DNA from: Bacteroidales bacterium
Lineage (GTDB): Bacteria > Bacteroidota > Bacteroidia > Bacteroidales > UBA932
Assembly (NCBI GenBank): GCA_015060205.1
Contig: SUYY01000019.1
Span: 1-41,658, forward strand
DNA length: 41,658 nucleotides
Reading direction: 5' to 3'
Made by a program: the position numbers and the translations under genes. The notes beneath the pieces were generated by a model. The model was not told where the DNA came from, made no database searches, and saw only the letters and a list, made by a program, of their open reading frames with translations. Positions 7,667-17,033 of this stretch are shown one piece after another (the stretch's first letter is position 1; each line of letters starts with the position of its first letter).

Positions 7667-8878
7667 TCAATCTTTGCGGTAGATATGTACCGGCAGTAGT
7701 GCGATGATATAGCCTATGAGTGCCACTCCGCTGACGGTAAGAAGAATGTCCCACCCGGAGAGTATGACAGGGTAGGCCTGGACAACGAAACTCCCCGGCA
7801 TCTTTATGAATCCGAAATGCTGTTGCAGAAGAGAGAATCCTATTCCGACCACAAGACCGGCCGCAAGTCCCGTAAGTGATATCAGCCAGCCTTCCAGAAC
7901 GAAGATATTCCTGATGAGCCGGTCTGTAGCCCCGAGGCTCTGCAAAGTCCTTATGTCATCCTTCTTTTCGATTATCAGCATAGAAAGACATCCGAATATA
8001 TTGAAGGCAATGATTATGATGATGAATATCAGTATCATGTATATCGCGGCCTTCTCATATTTCATCATCTTGTAGAGTGACTCGTTCTGCTGAAAACGGT
8101 CCTTGACCTTGTATCCCGGTCCGAGCCTCTCGCTGATTTCCTTCTGAAGAGATGCAATCTCCTTGGCCGTGGTGCCTTCCGTGACCCTGATCTCTATAGC
8201 GGAAACCTCGTCCGTATATTCCATGAGTTCCCTCATCTTTTCGATAGGGATTATCATGGTCCTGCTGTCCACATCGCTGTTTATGGAGAATGTGCATGAC
8301 GGCCAGACCTTTATGGATTCCAGAGATGATGCGGGATTTGCAAGAGATATCCTTCGTGTCCTTGAAGGAAAATATATATGTATCGGACTGACGAAACGCG
8401 GACTTATCCCCATCTGGTATGCCAGTCCGGCACCTACTGCGGCCAAAGGCACATCTCCACGGTGCAGAGTGAAATCTCCCTCGATAAGATGCTCCCGGAT
8501 GGGTGATTCCCCCTCATAAATCCAGTCTACCCCCTTGACATATGCCAGTCCCTGCTGTCCGTCATAACTGATGAATACCTGTTCCTCGATCACGCTGCAC
8601 ATGTTCAGGACCGAACTCTGGTCGTATATCCAGTCGTATGTCTCTCCTTCGGGGATGAAGGATTTGCCTTCGGCGGGTGTGATAAGCAGATCGGGTTCGA
8701 TATTGCCCATCATCGACTTGATGAGCGAATCGAACCCGTTATAGATTGAAAGTATTATGATGAGCGCAGCGGTTCCCACAGCCATGCCGATAGCGCTTAT
8801 CGCCGAAATTATGTTGATCACATTATGTGACTTCTTGGCGAAAAGATATCTCCTTGCTATAAAACCTGCCGTACTCAT
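7667..8878 (-). CDS. LolC/LolE-family ABC transporter permease (FtsX/MacB fold)
   Basis: The protein has 403 residues. There is one membrane segment near the N-terminus (VINIISAISAIGMAVGTAALIIILSIYN region), a large periplasmic domain (about residues 50-270), then three C-terminal membrane segments: about 280-305 (MILIFIIIIIAFNIFGCLSMLI), 325-355 and 375-400. The FtsX signature region IRTLQSLGATDRLIRNIFVLEG follows the second segment. This is the topology of lipoprotein-releasing permeases LolC/E. The ATPase partner is not in the window. It sits 19 nt downstream of rbfA, probably as the last gene of the gltX-tyrS-rbfA transcript. Whether it exports lipoproteins, or is an FtsX-like divisome or other permease, cannot be settled here. 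Confidence 0.82.
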   Translation of the reverse strand: MSTAGFIARRYLFAKKSHNVINIISAISAIGMAVGTAALIIILSIYNGFDSLIKSMMGNIEPDLLITPAEGKSFIPEGETYDWIYDQSSVLNMCSVIEEQVFISYDGQQGLAYVKGVDWIYEGESPIREHLIEGDFTLHRGDVPLAAVGAGLAYQMGISPRFVSPIHIYFPSRTRRISLANPASSLESIKVWPSCTFSINSDVDSRTMIIPIEKMRELMEYTDEVSAIEIRVTEGTTAKEIASLQKEISERLGPGYKVKDRFQQNESLYKMMKYEKAAIYMILIFIIIIIAFNIFGCLSMLIIEKKDDIRTLQSLGATDRLIRNIFVLEGWLISLTGLAAGLVVGIGFSLLQQHFGFIKMPGSFVVQAYPVILSGWDILLTVSGVALIGYIIALLPVHIYRKD

Positions 8879-8897
8879 TTGCCTGATTGGCGAATGG

Positions 8898-9248
8898 CTA
8901 TTTCTTCAAAAGTTCCTCGATGTGTTCCACATAGTCAAGGGAACTGTCCAGATAGAAGACTATCTCAGGCACGATGCGGAACTGTTTGCCGACCTTGCTG
9001 CCGAGTTCACCTCTGAGCGGCCTGTTGTTTTCCTGGAGTACTTCCATTACCGGCTCGGCCTTGTCTGAAGGGAATACGCTCACGTAGATCTTCGCTACAG
9101 AAAGGTCCGGACTTACCTTCACGCCGCTCACAGACACAAGCGCGCCACCGAATGCCGCCATGCCTTTGCTGCGGATGATCTCAGCCATCTCCTTCTGAAT
9201 CTCCTTCGCAACCTTCAGTTGCCTTGTACTTTCTGTGTGTTTTTCCAT
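8898..9248 (-). CDS. rbfA: Ribosome-binding factor A
   Basis: The protein has 116 residues, the usual size. It has a KH-like single domain: RQLKVAKEIQKEMAEIIRS at the start, KVSPDLSVAKIYVSVFP in the central strand and a C-terminal segment VPEIVFYLDSSLDYVEHIEELLKK, all typical of RbfA. It acts in 30S subunit maturation (16S rRNA 5' end, cold adaptation). The start codon overlaps the tyrS stop by one base (TAATG), so it is translationally coupled. Confidence 0.94.
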   Translation of the reverse strand: MEKHTESTRQLKVAKEIQKEMAEIIRSKGMAAFGGALVSVSGVKVSPDLSVAKIYVSVFPSDKAEPVMEVLQENNRPLRGELGSKVGKQFRIVPEIVFYLDSSLDYVEHIEELLKK

Positions 9249-10537
9249 TACTGAACCTTTATGATGAAGTAGTTCTTCTTTCCTTTCTGGGCAAGAATAT
9301 ATTTGCCGTTGATGAATGACTCCTCACCGATCTGAGCGTTGATGTCACTTACCTTTTCCTTGTCGATGCTCACACCGTTTGCCTGGATCATCTTGCGGCA
9401 TTCGCCCTTTGACGGGAATACTGCGGTCTCACCGGCGAGAAGGTCTATTATGCCCATAGGGAACTTCTCTGCCGCAACCTCGAATGTAGGAACACCGTCG
9501 AACACAGCGAGGAATGTCTTTTCGTCAAGACTCTTGAGTGCATCCTTTGTTGCATTTCCGAAGAGCATCTGCGATGCTGCAACAGCATTTTCATATTCTG
9601 AAGCACCATGCACCATTGTGGTAACCTCCTTTGCAAGAAGTTTCTGAAGTTCACGGCGTTCAGGAGCCTGAGCATGTTCAGCGACTGCAGCCTCGATCTC
9701 CTCGCGGGAAAGCATAGTGAAGATCTTGATATACTTCTCTGCATCTGCATCTGAAACGTTCAGCCAGAACTGGTAGAACTGGTATGGCGATGTGCGCTCG
9801 GGATCGAGCCATATGTTGCCCTTCTCTGTCTTTCCGAACTTGCCGCCGTCGGCCTTTGTGATCAGAGGACAGGTAAGCGCGAATGCCTCCTTGCCAAGAA
9901 TGCGGCGGATGAGTTCGGAACCTGTGGTGATGTTGCCCCACTGGTCTGCTCCACCCATCTGCAGAGTACATCCCATATGCTCGTAGAGATAGAGGAAGTC
10001 ATATCCCTGAAGCAACTGATATGTGAACTCGGTGAAAGACATGCCGTCGCGAGCCTCTCCTGAGAGTCTCTTCTTCACGGAGTCCTTCGCCATCATATAG
10101 TTCACTGTGATATGCTTTCCGATGTCGCGTGTGAAGTCAAGGAATGTGAAGTTCTTCATCCAGTCATAGTTGTTCACAAGTTCTGCCTTGTTCGCAACGT
10201 CCGAATCGAAATCAAGGAACTTGCTCAGTTGGGCCTTGATGCACGCCACGTTGTGGTTGAGCGTCTCCTCGTCAAGAAGGTTCCTCTCCTGAGACTTCAT
10301 CGAAGGGTCTCCGATCATACCTGTCGCACCTCCGACCAGAGCGATAGGCTTGTGACCGCAGTTCTGGAAATGCTTCAGGATCATGATGCTTACCATATGT
10401 CCGATATGGAGAGAGTCTGCTGTAGGGTCAATTCCCACATATGCTGCAGTGGAGCCTTCAAGAAGTTTCTCTTCAGTTCCCGGCATGATGTCCTGGATCA
10501 TGCCTCTCCACTTTAATTCCTGTACAAAATTCTTCAT
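9248..10537 (-). CDS. tyrS: Tyrosyl-tRNA synthetase (TyrRS)
   Basis: Class I aminoacyl-tRNA synthetase, about 429 residues from the chosen start. The HIGH signature is seen as [10 protein letters not shown], the tyrosine-binding region as [13 protein letters not shown] and [11 protein letters not shown], and the KMSKS-like loop as [11 protein letters not shown]-terminal S4-type RNA-binding domain ends in [18 protein letters not shown]. An ATG further upstream at 10630 would run through the end of gltX and add an unrelated 31-residue leader, so I place the start at 10537 ([12 protein letters not shown]; 10540 is also possible). It lies 49 nt after gltX, and no perfect TAnnTTTG motif is seen in that gap, so it probably depends on the gltX promoter. 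Confidence 0.95.
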   Translation of the reverse strand: MKNFVQELKWRGMIQDIMPGTEEKLLEGSTAAYVGIDPTADSLHIGHMVSIMILKHFQNCGHKPIALVGGATGMIGDPSMKSQERNLLDEETLNHNVACIKAQLSKFLDFDSDVANKAELVNNYDWMKNFTFLDFTRDIGKHITVNYMMAKDSVKKRLSGEARDGMSFTEFTYQLLQGYDFLYLYEHMGCTLQMGGADQWGNITTGSELIRRILGKEAFALTCPLITKADGGKFGKTEKGNIWLDPERTSPYQFYQFWLNVSDADAEKYIKIFTMLSREEIEAAVAEHAQAPERRELQKLLAKEVTTMVHGASEYENAVAASQMLFGNATKDALKSLDEKTFLAVFDGVPTFEVAAEKFPMGIIDLLAGETAVFPSKGECRKMIQANGVSIDKEKVSDINAQIGEESFINGKYILAQKGKKNYFIIKVQ

Positions 10538-10586
10538 CATTATATCGTGTTTTTTATATTCTTGTGACAAATCAACCCTGAATCTA

Positions 10587-12146
10587 CTAGCATCCGAGAG
10601 TCGCCTTGATGAACTCGATACGTCTTGCAAACTCCTCCTTGCCTATCAGGGTAACTATGTCAGCGATGCCCAGACCGTTGGATCCGCCCACAAGTGCCAG
10701 GCGGAGGCAGTTCATCACCTTGCCCATAGGCCATTCGTTGCCGCGGATATATTCCTCGAGAGGTCCTTCAAGAGCCTCTTTTGTGAACTCGCCCTCAAAA
10801 GAGAGTATGAAATCTGCAACCTTGAGTGCCAGGGTGTAATTTTCCTCTTTCCAGAACTTGGCTGCATCCTTCTCGACGAATGATGTCGGTGCGACGAAGA
10901 GATATGGGGCGATGTCCCAGAAATCAGCCACGAATGTGGCCCTTTCCTGGATGAGCGAAACCACCTTCTCCACATATTCGCGTGAGGCATTGATGCCCTT
11001 GCTCTCGAGTATAGGCATATAAAGGTCGGTCAGTTCCGCAACGCTCTTCATCCTGAGATATTCCTTGTTGAACCACTTGGCCTTGTCTGCATTGAACCTT
11101 GCTCCTGACTTTATGACCCTTTCGAGGGAGAATGCCTCGACAAGTCCTTCAAGTGAGAAGAGTTCCTGGTCGTTACCCGGGTTCCAGCCGAGCATGGCAA
11201 GGAGATTCACGAATGCTTCAGGGAAATATCCGTCCTCACGATATCCTCGTGACACTTCACCTTCTGCATTCACCCATTGGAGTGGGAATACAGGGAAGCC
11301 CAGACGGTCTCCGTCACGTTTTGACAGTTTTCCTTTTCCGTCAGGCTTGAGAAGAAGCGACAGGTGTGCGAACCTTGGCTGTGTCTCTGTCCATCCGAAT
11401 GCCTCATAAAGCAGATAGTGGAGCGGAAGTGACGGAAGCCACTCTTCTCCGCGGATCACCTCGGTGATTTCCATGAGGTGGTCGTCCACGATATTTGCAA
11501 GATGGTAGGTAGGGAGTTCGTCTGCTCTTTTCCAGAGTACCTTGTCGTCAAGAGTCGAGGTGTTCACCTCCACATGTCCGCGGATAAGGTCTTCCATCTG
11601 CACGACCCTGTTTTCAGGCATCTTGAAGCGGATGGTCCAGTCGGTACGCTCCTCAAGAAGCGCCTGCCACTGCTCCTGCGGCATGGAAAGGGAGTTGCGA
11701 AGACCCATACGTGTGGTCTGACCGTAGATGAATGTCTGACCCGATGCCTCCATCTCCGCACGTTTTGCGGCAAGTTCCTCTGCAGTGTCGAAAGCATAGT
11801 ATGCAAATCCGTCGGCAACGAGTTGCTCCGCGTACTGACGGTAGATAGGCTTTCTCTGGCTCTGTCTGTAAGGTGCATGAGGGTGACGCTCTGACGCTGT
11901 CTCCACAACCTTGCCTTCGGCGTCCACGCCCTCGTCAGGGATGATACCGCACCAGTTGAGTGCCTCGATGATATATTTCTCTGCTCCAGGGACGAATCTC
12001 TGTGAGTCAGTGTCTTCTATTCTTATGATGAAGTCTCCTCCATGCTGCTTTGCGAAGAGGTAGTTATACAGGGCTGTCCTCACTCCACCCATGTGGAGCG
12101 GACCTGTCGGTGACGGTGCAAACCTGACTCTTGTCTTTCTTGTCAT
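10587..12146 (-). CDS. gltX: Glutamyl-tRNA synthetase (GluRS)
   Basis: Class I synthetase of 519 residues. The HIGH-equivalent is in [20 protein letters not shown] (residues about 9-28); the KMSKS equivalent is [15 protein letters not shown]. The C-terminal helical anticodon-binding part is complete. Glu/Gln discrimination (gatCAB or glnS present elsewhere) cannot be judged here. The start is supported by an AAAGGAAAC ribosome-binding site 5 nt upstream and a promoter at 12169-12176. It begins a transcription unit with tyrS and rbfA directly after ftsZ. Confidence 0.96.
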   Translation of the reverse strand: MTRKTRVRFAPSPTGPLHMGGVRTALYNYLFAKQHGGDFIIRIEDTDSQRFVPGAEKYIIEALNWCGIIPDEGVDAEGKVVETASERHPHAPYRQSQRKPIYRQYAEQLVADGFAYYAFDTAEELAAKRAEMEASGQTFIYGQTTRMGLRNSLSMPQEQWQALLEERTDWTIRFKMPENRVVQMEDLIRGHVEVNTSTLDDKVLWKRADELPTYHLANIVDDHLMEITEVIRGEEWLPSLPLHYLLYEAFGWTETQPRFAHLSLLLKPDGKGKLSKRDGDRLGFPVFPLQWVNAEGEVSRGYREDGYFPEAFVNLLAMLGWNPGNDQELFSLEGLVEAFSLERVIKSGARFNADKAKWFNKEYLRMKSVAELTDLYMPILESKGINASREYVEKVVSLIQERATFVADFWDIAPYLFVAPTSFVEKDAAKFWKEENYTLALKVADFILSFEGEFTKEALEGPLEEYIRGNEWPMGKVMNCLRLALVGGSNGLGIADIVTLIGKEEFARRIEFIKATLGC

Positions 12147-12168
12147 AACGTTTCCTTTAAAAATCCTG

Positions 12169-12176
12169 CAAAAATA
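12169..12176 (-). promoter_or_regulatory. -7 promoter element for gltX-tyrS-rbfA
   Basis: On the minus strand TATTTTTG (12176-12169) is a perfect TAnnTTTG match in the 41-nt gap after ftsZ. No TTTG is found 19-21 nt upstream. The transcript would start near 12162 and carry AAAGGA before the gltX ATG. Confidence 0.55.
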
Positions 12177-12187
12177 ATAAAAATATG

Positions 12188-13438
12188 CTAGTTCTTCTTG
12201 CTTCCCGCAGGAGATTTTCTCCTGATAGCCGCCACATGCTCCAATTCGCTGATATCCTGGCCGTCAGAAGTGAGAAGCGCCGGTTTTACCCCATCTGCGA
12301 AGAGGTCCTTTTTGCGGCTCGAGGCACTGTTGTAGCCGATCTTCTCATTCCTGAACTCCCTGAGTTCGATGCCCTCTCGTCCGGCATTTCCGGTATATGC
12401 GAAATCATCGTCTATGGTAATGATGTTTTCAGGGTCGTGGGCCGGCAGAATCGACATCCTGATGCCTGTGACTATCACGGTGATGGATATCTTGTCTCCG
12501 AAGTCGGGGTCGTCGTCAAAGACGAGACCGCTCTTGAAGTTGTTTGCCTTGCCGGTATATTTCCTGATGAGTTCGTTCACGGTACGGTACTGCGATGAGG
12601 TCATGCCCTGCTCGTTGTTTCCTACAGTTATGTTCACCAGGAAGTCCTTCGCGGTGGTGAGGTCGTAGTTGTTCAGAAGAGGGGATTTCACGGCATTTTC
12701 CACAGCCTCCTGGATACGGTTCTCGCCTGTTCCGATTCCACATCCCATCAAGGCATACCCGCTGTCCTTCATCATGTTCTTCACATCTCTGAAGTCGACG
12801 TTGATATATCCCTTTTTCTTGATTATTTCAGTGATGCCTCTTACCGCAGTGGCAAGTACCTCATCTGCTTTAGGGAAAGCCTTCTGCAGAAGAAGGTCGC
12901 CATATTCGTCGAGGAGTTTCTCATTATCTATGATGAGCAGGCTATCCACATTCTTTTCAAGTTCGTTTATGCCTTCGATAGCCTTCTGCATTGTCTCTGC
13001 GCCCTGTGACCTGAAAGGAATGGTCACGACTCCGACGGTCAGAATTCCCTTTTCACGGGCAAGTGCTGCAATTACCGGGGCTGCGCCTGTACCGGTTCCT
13101 CCGCCCATTCCCGCAGTGATGAAAAGCATCTCTGTCCTTCCGCTCAGAACTTTCTGCTCTATCTCCGCCTGCGATCCGAGAGCCGCATTGCGTCCTTCCC
13201 TGGGGTTTGTTCCTGCACCGAGACCTTCGCCCAACTGGATCTTTATAGGAACGTCACATTTGCCGAGAGCCTGCGAATCGGTATTGCATACGATGAACGT
13301 ACAGCCTTCTATCCTCTGGTTGTACATGTAGTTGACAGCGTTGCAGCCGCCTCCACCCACTCCCAGAACCTTGATTATCGAATCCGGTTCAGGTACCCAG
13401 TCGTTAGGGGTCACTTCCATATTGTCCAAAAAGTCCAT
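12188..13438 (-). CDS. ftsZ: Cell division GTPase FtsZ
   Basis: Tubulin-like Z-ring protein of 416 residues. The nucleotide-binding motif lies at GVGGGGCNAVNYM (27-39), the tubulin signature at GGGTGTGAAP (112-121), and the T7-loop region at FRDVKNMMKDSGYALMG. The GTPase core ends near residue 330. The remaining tail is moderate in length and ends DISELEHVAAIRRKSPAGSKKN. The usual end peptide that contacts FtsA (D-I-P-x-F/Y-L-R type) is only loosely recognisable as DIS...AIRRK. It lies 3 nt after ftsA at the end of the dcw cluster. Confidence 0.97.
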   Translation of the reverse strand: MDFLDNMEVTPNDWVPEPDSIIKVLGVGGGGCNAVNYMYNQRIEGCTFIVCNTDSQALGKCDVPIKIQLGEGLGAGTNPREGRNAALGSQAEIEQKVLSGRTEMLFITAGMGGGTGTGAAPVIAALAREKGILTVGVVTIPFRSQGAETMQKAIEGINELEKNVDSLLIIDNEKLLDEYGDLLLQKAFPKADEVLATAVRGITEIIKKKGYINVDFRDVKNMMKDSGYALMGCGIGTGENRIQEAVENAVKSPLLNNYDLTTAKDFLVNITVGNNEQGMTSSQYRTVNELIRKYTGKANNFKSGLVFDDDPDFGDKISITVIVTGIRMSILPAHDPENIITIDDDFAYTGNAGREGIELREFRNEKIGYNSASSRKKDLFADGVKPALLTSDGQDISELEHVAAIRRKSPAGSKKN

Positions 13439-13441
13439 ATC

Positions 13442-14908
13442 TTATGCTTTTTCTTCTGTTTCTTCTTCGTCTTCATATGCCTGTGAAGAAACCTTGTCTT
13501 CATCCAGCACATCAAATATATTGTCGATCTTGGTGGTGACTCCACCGATATATCTTTCAAATATTCCGCGGATTCTTCTCTGTTTCTGCTTAGGAGCCTG
13601 TTGTGGGACCACCTCTATCTCCTCTTCCTTGAAGAGCATTCCCTGCGGCTCGTCCGGATTGCCCAGTATGGTCACATCCTCTACTACCTCGTTTTCTGCA
13701 GGTTCGCTGTCGAATGACGGCACGCAGTTGATTGAGACGTCATGCATCGATGACATTATCAGACCTATGGCTGTAGCGGCAGATGTCTCGGCAAGACCGT
13801 CGCATCCTTCGTATGAGAATGTCTTCTGAGGGTATCCTATCCTTACCTTGAAGCCTGATATGTCGTAAATCAGGTTGGCGAGATTTGCCGTCTGGGCGCA
13901 TCCTCCAGTCACCACGATGCCGCTTCTGAGAGAGTCTGCAAATCCGCTCTGCTCGATCTCATAAAGCACGGCCATCATAATCTCCTCGACTCTGGCAGTG
14001 ATTATTTCCGAAAGATATTTTACGGAAAGTTGCTTTGCCGAATCGTTGCCGCTTCCTCTGATGTCGAGAATCTTGTCGCTCAGGCTCAGCAGTTTGTCAG
14101 GCATGCATGCTCCGAACTCAAGTTTTATGTTTTCGGCAAGATGCTCGCTTATCTGGCACTCCGTCTTGATGTCGTTGGTTATGTTCTTGCCTCCGAACGG
14201 GATGGAAGCGAAGTGACGCATTATCTTTCCCTGATATATGGACACAGAGGTGGAGCCGCCTCCGAAATCGATGAGGGCGACGCCGTTTTCCATTTCGGAA
14301 TCCCTCAGGACCGCTCTTGCAGTAGATTCCGCCGTGAAATATTTCCTGACAGGGACGATGCCTGTCTTGTTCATGAGCGAGTCTATCTTGGTCAGGTTGC
14401 CTTTCTTGCCTATGAATATCTTGAAGTTACCCTCAAGGGTGTTGCTGCTCATGCCGATGATGTCTTCCTCTATGATCTGGAAATTCTCACCGTCGGAGAA
14501 CGACTGCGCTACAGAACCGTAGATCGCCTCCTTGCTGTCGTCTTCGATAGGGTAGAGCGACTGCGCGAACTTCTTGAGCATGGAAACATCCTCTTCTGTT
14601 ATCTCCGTATCTTCACCTCTGTCGGGGAATATGGCGTTTCCGCTCTCCTGTCTGACAGGGTATTTTGGCATTCCGACCACTGCCTGTGTAATCTTTATGT
14701 CCAGTTCTGTTTCAGCCTGCATTATGGCCTTCGCCAATGAATTTTTCGCATGAAGGTCATTGTATATGCTGCTGTAGCGGATGCCCGCTGAAGGTGTTTC
14801 CTTATAATATATGATCTGGACGTCATTTCCGTTGACTTTCGCCACAGTAAGCGAAATCTTGGATGAACCCATGTCAATCGCTACAATATGTCTGTCGTTA
14901 CTTTCCAT
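13442..14908 (-). CDS. ftsA: Cell division protein FtsA (actin-like membrane tether)
   Basis: The protein has 488 residues with the actin-fold ATPase motifs VAIDMGSSKISLTVAK (phosphate 1, residues 9-24), NGVALIDFGGGSTSVSIYQG (phosphate 2) and GIVVTGGCAQTANL (adenosine). The 1C/SHS2 domain lies between the first two. The C-terminal region after about 430 contains QRRIRGIFERYIGGVTTKIDNIF, a basic amphipathic helix suited to membrane binding, and then about 25 mainly acidic residues. In E. coli the amphipathic helix is terminal, so the acidic extension is a difference. It anchors and organises FtsZ at midcell. Confidence 0.96.
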   Translation of the reverse strand: MESNDRHIVAIDMGSSKISLTVAKVNGNDVQIIYYKETPSAGIRYSSIYNDLHAKNSLAKAIMQAETELDIKITQAVVGMPKYPVRQESGNAIFPDRGEDTEITEEDVSMLKKFAQSLYPIEDDSKEAIYGSVAQSFSDGENFQIIEEDIIGMSSNTLEGNFKIFIGKKGNLTKIDSLMNKTGIVPVRKYFTAESTARAVLRDSEMENGVALIDFGGGSTSVSIYQGKIMRHFASIPFGGKNITNDIKTECQISEHLAENIKLEFGACMPDKLLSLSDKILDIRGSGNDSAKQLSVKYLSEIITARVEEIMMAVLYEIEQSGFADSLRSGIVVTGGCAQTANLANLIYDISGFKVRIGYPQKTFSYEGCDGLAETSAATAIGLIMSSMHDVSINCVPSFDSEPAENEVVEDVTILGNPDEPQGMLFKEEEIEVVPQQAPKQKQRRIRGIFERYIGGVTTKIDNIFDVLDEDKVSSQAYEDEEETEEKA

Positions 14909-14912
14909 ATGA

Positions 14913-15692
14913 TTATCTGCAAATTATCTGTCCTTTGAATCTCAGGTCCACTTCCTTGTACCTGTCCGAACCTTTTTCCGGCAGTATTGCCGTGTAATAT
15001 TTCTCCATTCTTCCGAATTTATCCTCCAGTTCTTCCGGCTGTCCGATTATGAATCTTTCCCTTCCGGTGCGCGGAACCAGCACCAGGTCGCTGTCTTCAC
15101 GCACATGGATCTGCACTATCTTTCCCTTCCATCTGCTGTCATTTTCCAGAAAGTTGACCAGGTTCATCATGCTGTCGAACCATTTCTTTTCAGATGCGTC
15201 GGTGATCTCTCCCTTGTATCCGCTGTTGGCGGCGATAGGGATGTGCCCGTCAATCACCTGCACATGAGAGGCGAAACTGCTCTGCAGAGGGAATATGCAT
15301 CCGTTGGCATCGGCATAGAAACCTCCGTCCTGCTTCTGGAATCTCACAACCGGCTTCCTTTGGATTATGTCTATGTGCAGTGTTCCGTCCGCCGTGACAT
15401 ATGCCTCGCTCTTGAGCACTGCGCTCTTACGGTTGACTATCTCTTCGATACCGGTGAGGTCTAGACTGTCAGAGGCGACTCCAAGGTATTTGCCATAGGT
15501 CTTGTCAAGGACCTTGATGATGTCTTCCTGCGATATGAAGTTGTTTTCAAGACTGTCAAGCACACGTATTTCTATCCGTTCACATATACGCGTCCTCCCA
15601 AGCCTCTCACCTGCAATATATGACGAAATGATGCAGATGGCCAGAAGACATCCGCATACGCTCAGCAATATATATTTGAGAGTCCTGTTCAT
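14913..15692 (-). CDS. ftsQ: Cell division protein FtsQ
   Basis: Single-pass membrane protein of 259 residues: a short cytoplasmic start, membrane segment about 6-26 (YILLSVCGCLLAICIISSYIA), a POTRA-like domain about 38-115 (RIEIRVLDSLENNFISQEDIIKVLDK) and a beta domain to about 245. FtsQ sequences diverge widely; the position between murC and ftsA, the size and the topology support the call. It links early and late divisome parts through FtsB/FtsL. The start overlaps the murC stop (TAATG). Confidence 0.9.
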   Translation of the reverse strand: MNRTLKYILLSVCGCLLAICIISSYIAGERLGRTRICERIEIRVLDSLENNFISQEDIIKVLDKTYGKYLGVASDSLDLTGIEEIVNRKSAVLKSEAYVTADGTLHIDIIQRKPVVRFQKQDGGFYADANGCIFPLQSSFASHVQVIDGHIPIAANSGYKGEITDASEKKWFDSMMNLVNFLENDSRWKGKIVQIHVREDSDLVLVPRTGRERFIIGQPEELEDKFGRMEKYYTAILPEKGSDRYKEVDLRFKGQIICR

Positions 15693-17026
15693 TATCTGTT
15701 TTCAAGCATTTGAGCGATTTCGTCCACGAAACGGTCAATGTCTCCCGCACCCAGTGTCATCAGAAGGCTCACCGGCTCCTTCGACAGGTATTCCATCAGT
15801 TCCGACCTTTTGAGAAGCACCTTTTCCGGGCATGTCACGTCCTTGAATATGATTTCTGATGTGACTCCGGGTATAGGCTCTTCACGTGCCGGATAGATGT
15901 CAAGGAGAATGAGTTTGTCAGCCTTGCTCAGGGCCTGTGCAAATTCAGGCGCAAAGTCTCGCGTACGGGTGTAGAGGTGAGGCTGGAAGACTGCAGTGAG
16001 TTTCATCTCGGGATATGAATTCCTTACCGAACTCAGTGCTGCGGAGATCTCTTCCGGATGATGTGCGTAGTCGTCGATGTACACACAGTCCTTCTTTTTC
16101 ACCTGCAGGTCGAATCTTCTCTTCACTCCGGAGAATGTCGCAAGTGCCTGACGTATCTTCTGAGGGTCGAGACCGTAGGTGAGTCCTATTGCAGCCGCTC
16201 CTGTGGCATTCTCGATGTTCACCCAGCCCGGTATGCCCACTACGCAGTCCTCTATCACACCTCCCGGATAGTGAAGGTTGAAATGTCCGTCTTCAAGTGC
16301 CTCGCTGTAGAAGTCAGCATCAGGATTCCCGAAGGAATATGTCTTGATTTCAGCCTTCGTGTCCGCCGATGTTATGTCAAGTCCATGCTTTGCTATCACG
16401 GTTCCGCTCACCTGAGAGGCGAAGGCCTTGAATGCTTCACGGATATGTCCCTCGTCTCCATATATGTCCAGATGGTCGGCATCCATCGAGGTTATTACCG
16501 CGATTTCAGGGAAAAGTTGAAGGAACGACCTGTCGAACTCATCCGCTTCCGCAACCACTACGTCGTTCTGACTGATGAGCAGGTTGGAATCATAGTTCTT
16601 GGATATTCCTCCCAGAAATGCCGAACAGCCTTCTCCGGAATATGTGAATATATGGCTCACAAGGGTGCTTGTGGTGGTCTTTCCATGTGTTCCTGCCACT
16701 GCCATGCATCTCTGTCCTCTTGTGATCTCTCCGAGCATGCGCGACCTCTTTATCACCCTGTAGCCCTTTTCCTGAACATAGACAAGTTCCCCCATATCCT
16801 TAGGTATTGCAGGAGTATATACGACCAGAGTGCTTTCCACATCCTCAGGTACGAAGGCGGTGTTGTCTTCATAATGGATGCTGATGCCTTCCTCCTCGAG
16901 TGCTGCCGTAAGTGGCGAAGGAGTCTTGTCATATCCGCTCACGCAGAAGCCTTTCCTGTTGTAATATCTTGCGATGGCACTCATTCCGATGCCGCCGATA
17001 CCTATGAAATATATGTTCTTGTACAT
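15692..17026 (-). CDS. murC: UDP-N-acetylmuramate--L-alanine ligase MurC
   Basis: ATP-dependent ligase that adds L-Ala to UDP-MurNAc. The N-terminal UDP-binding Rossmann motif is IYFIGIGGIGMSAIAR. The central ATPase P-loop is AVAGTHGKTTTSTL, with the Mur signature EADEFDRSFLQL and the ligase motif DYAHHPEEISAAL. From the ATG at 17026 it has 444 residues. An ATG at 17053 would overlap murG by 20 nt and add nine residues before the Rossmann strand, so the shorter form with a 7-nt gap is preferred. Confidence 0.96.
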   Translation of the reverse strand: MYKNIYFIGIGGIGMSAIARYYNRKGFCVSGYDKTPSPLTAALEEEGISIHYEDNTAFVPEDVESTLVVYTPAIPKDMGELVYVQEKGYRVIKRSRMLGEITRGQRCMAVAGTHGKTTTSTLVSHIFTYSGEGCSAFLGGISKNYDSNLLISQNDVVVAEADEFDRSFLQLFPEIAVITSMDADHLDIYGDEGHIREAFKAFASQVSGTVIAKHGLDITSADTKAEIKTYSFGNPDADFYSEALEDGHFNLHYPGGVIEDCVVGIPGWVNIENATGAAAIGLTYGLDPQKIRQALATFSGVKRRFDLQVKKKDCVYIDDYAHHPEEISAALSSVRNSYPEMKLTAVFQPHLYTRTRDFAPEFAQALSKADKLILLDIYPAREEPIPGVTSEIIFKDVTCPEKVLLKRSELMEYLSKEPVSLLMTLGAGDIDRFVDEIAQMLENR

Positions 17027-17033
17027 TGTCTGT

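Noticed and set aside
14030..14740. Plus-strand open frame opposite ftsA
   Set aside because: Lies wholly within ftsA, with no ribosome-binding site or family resemblance.
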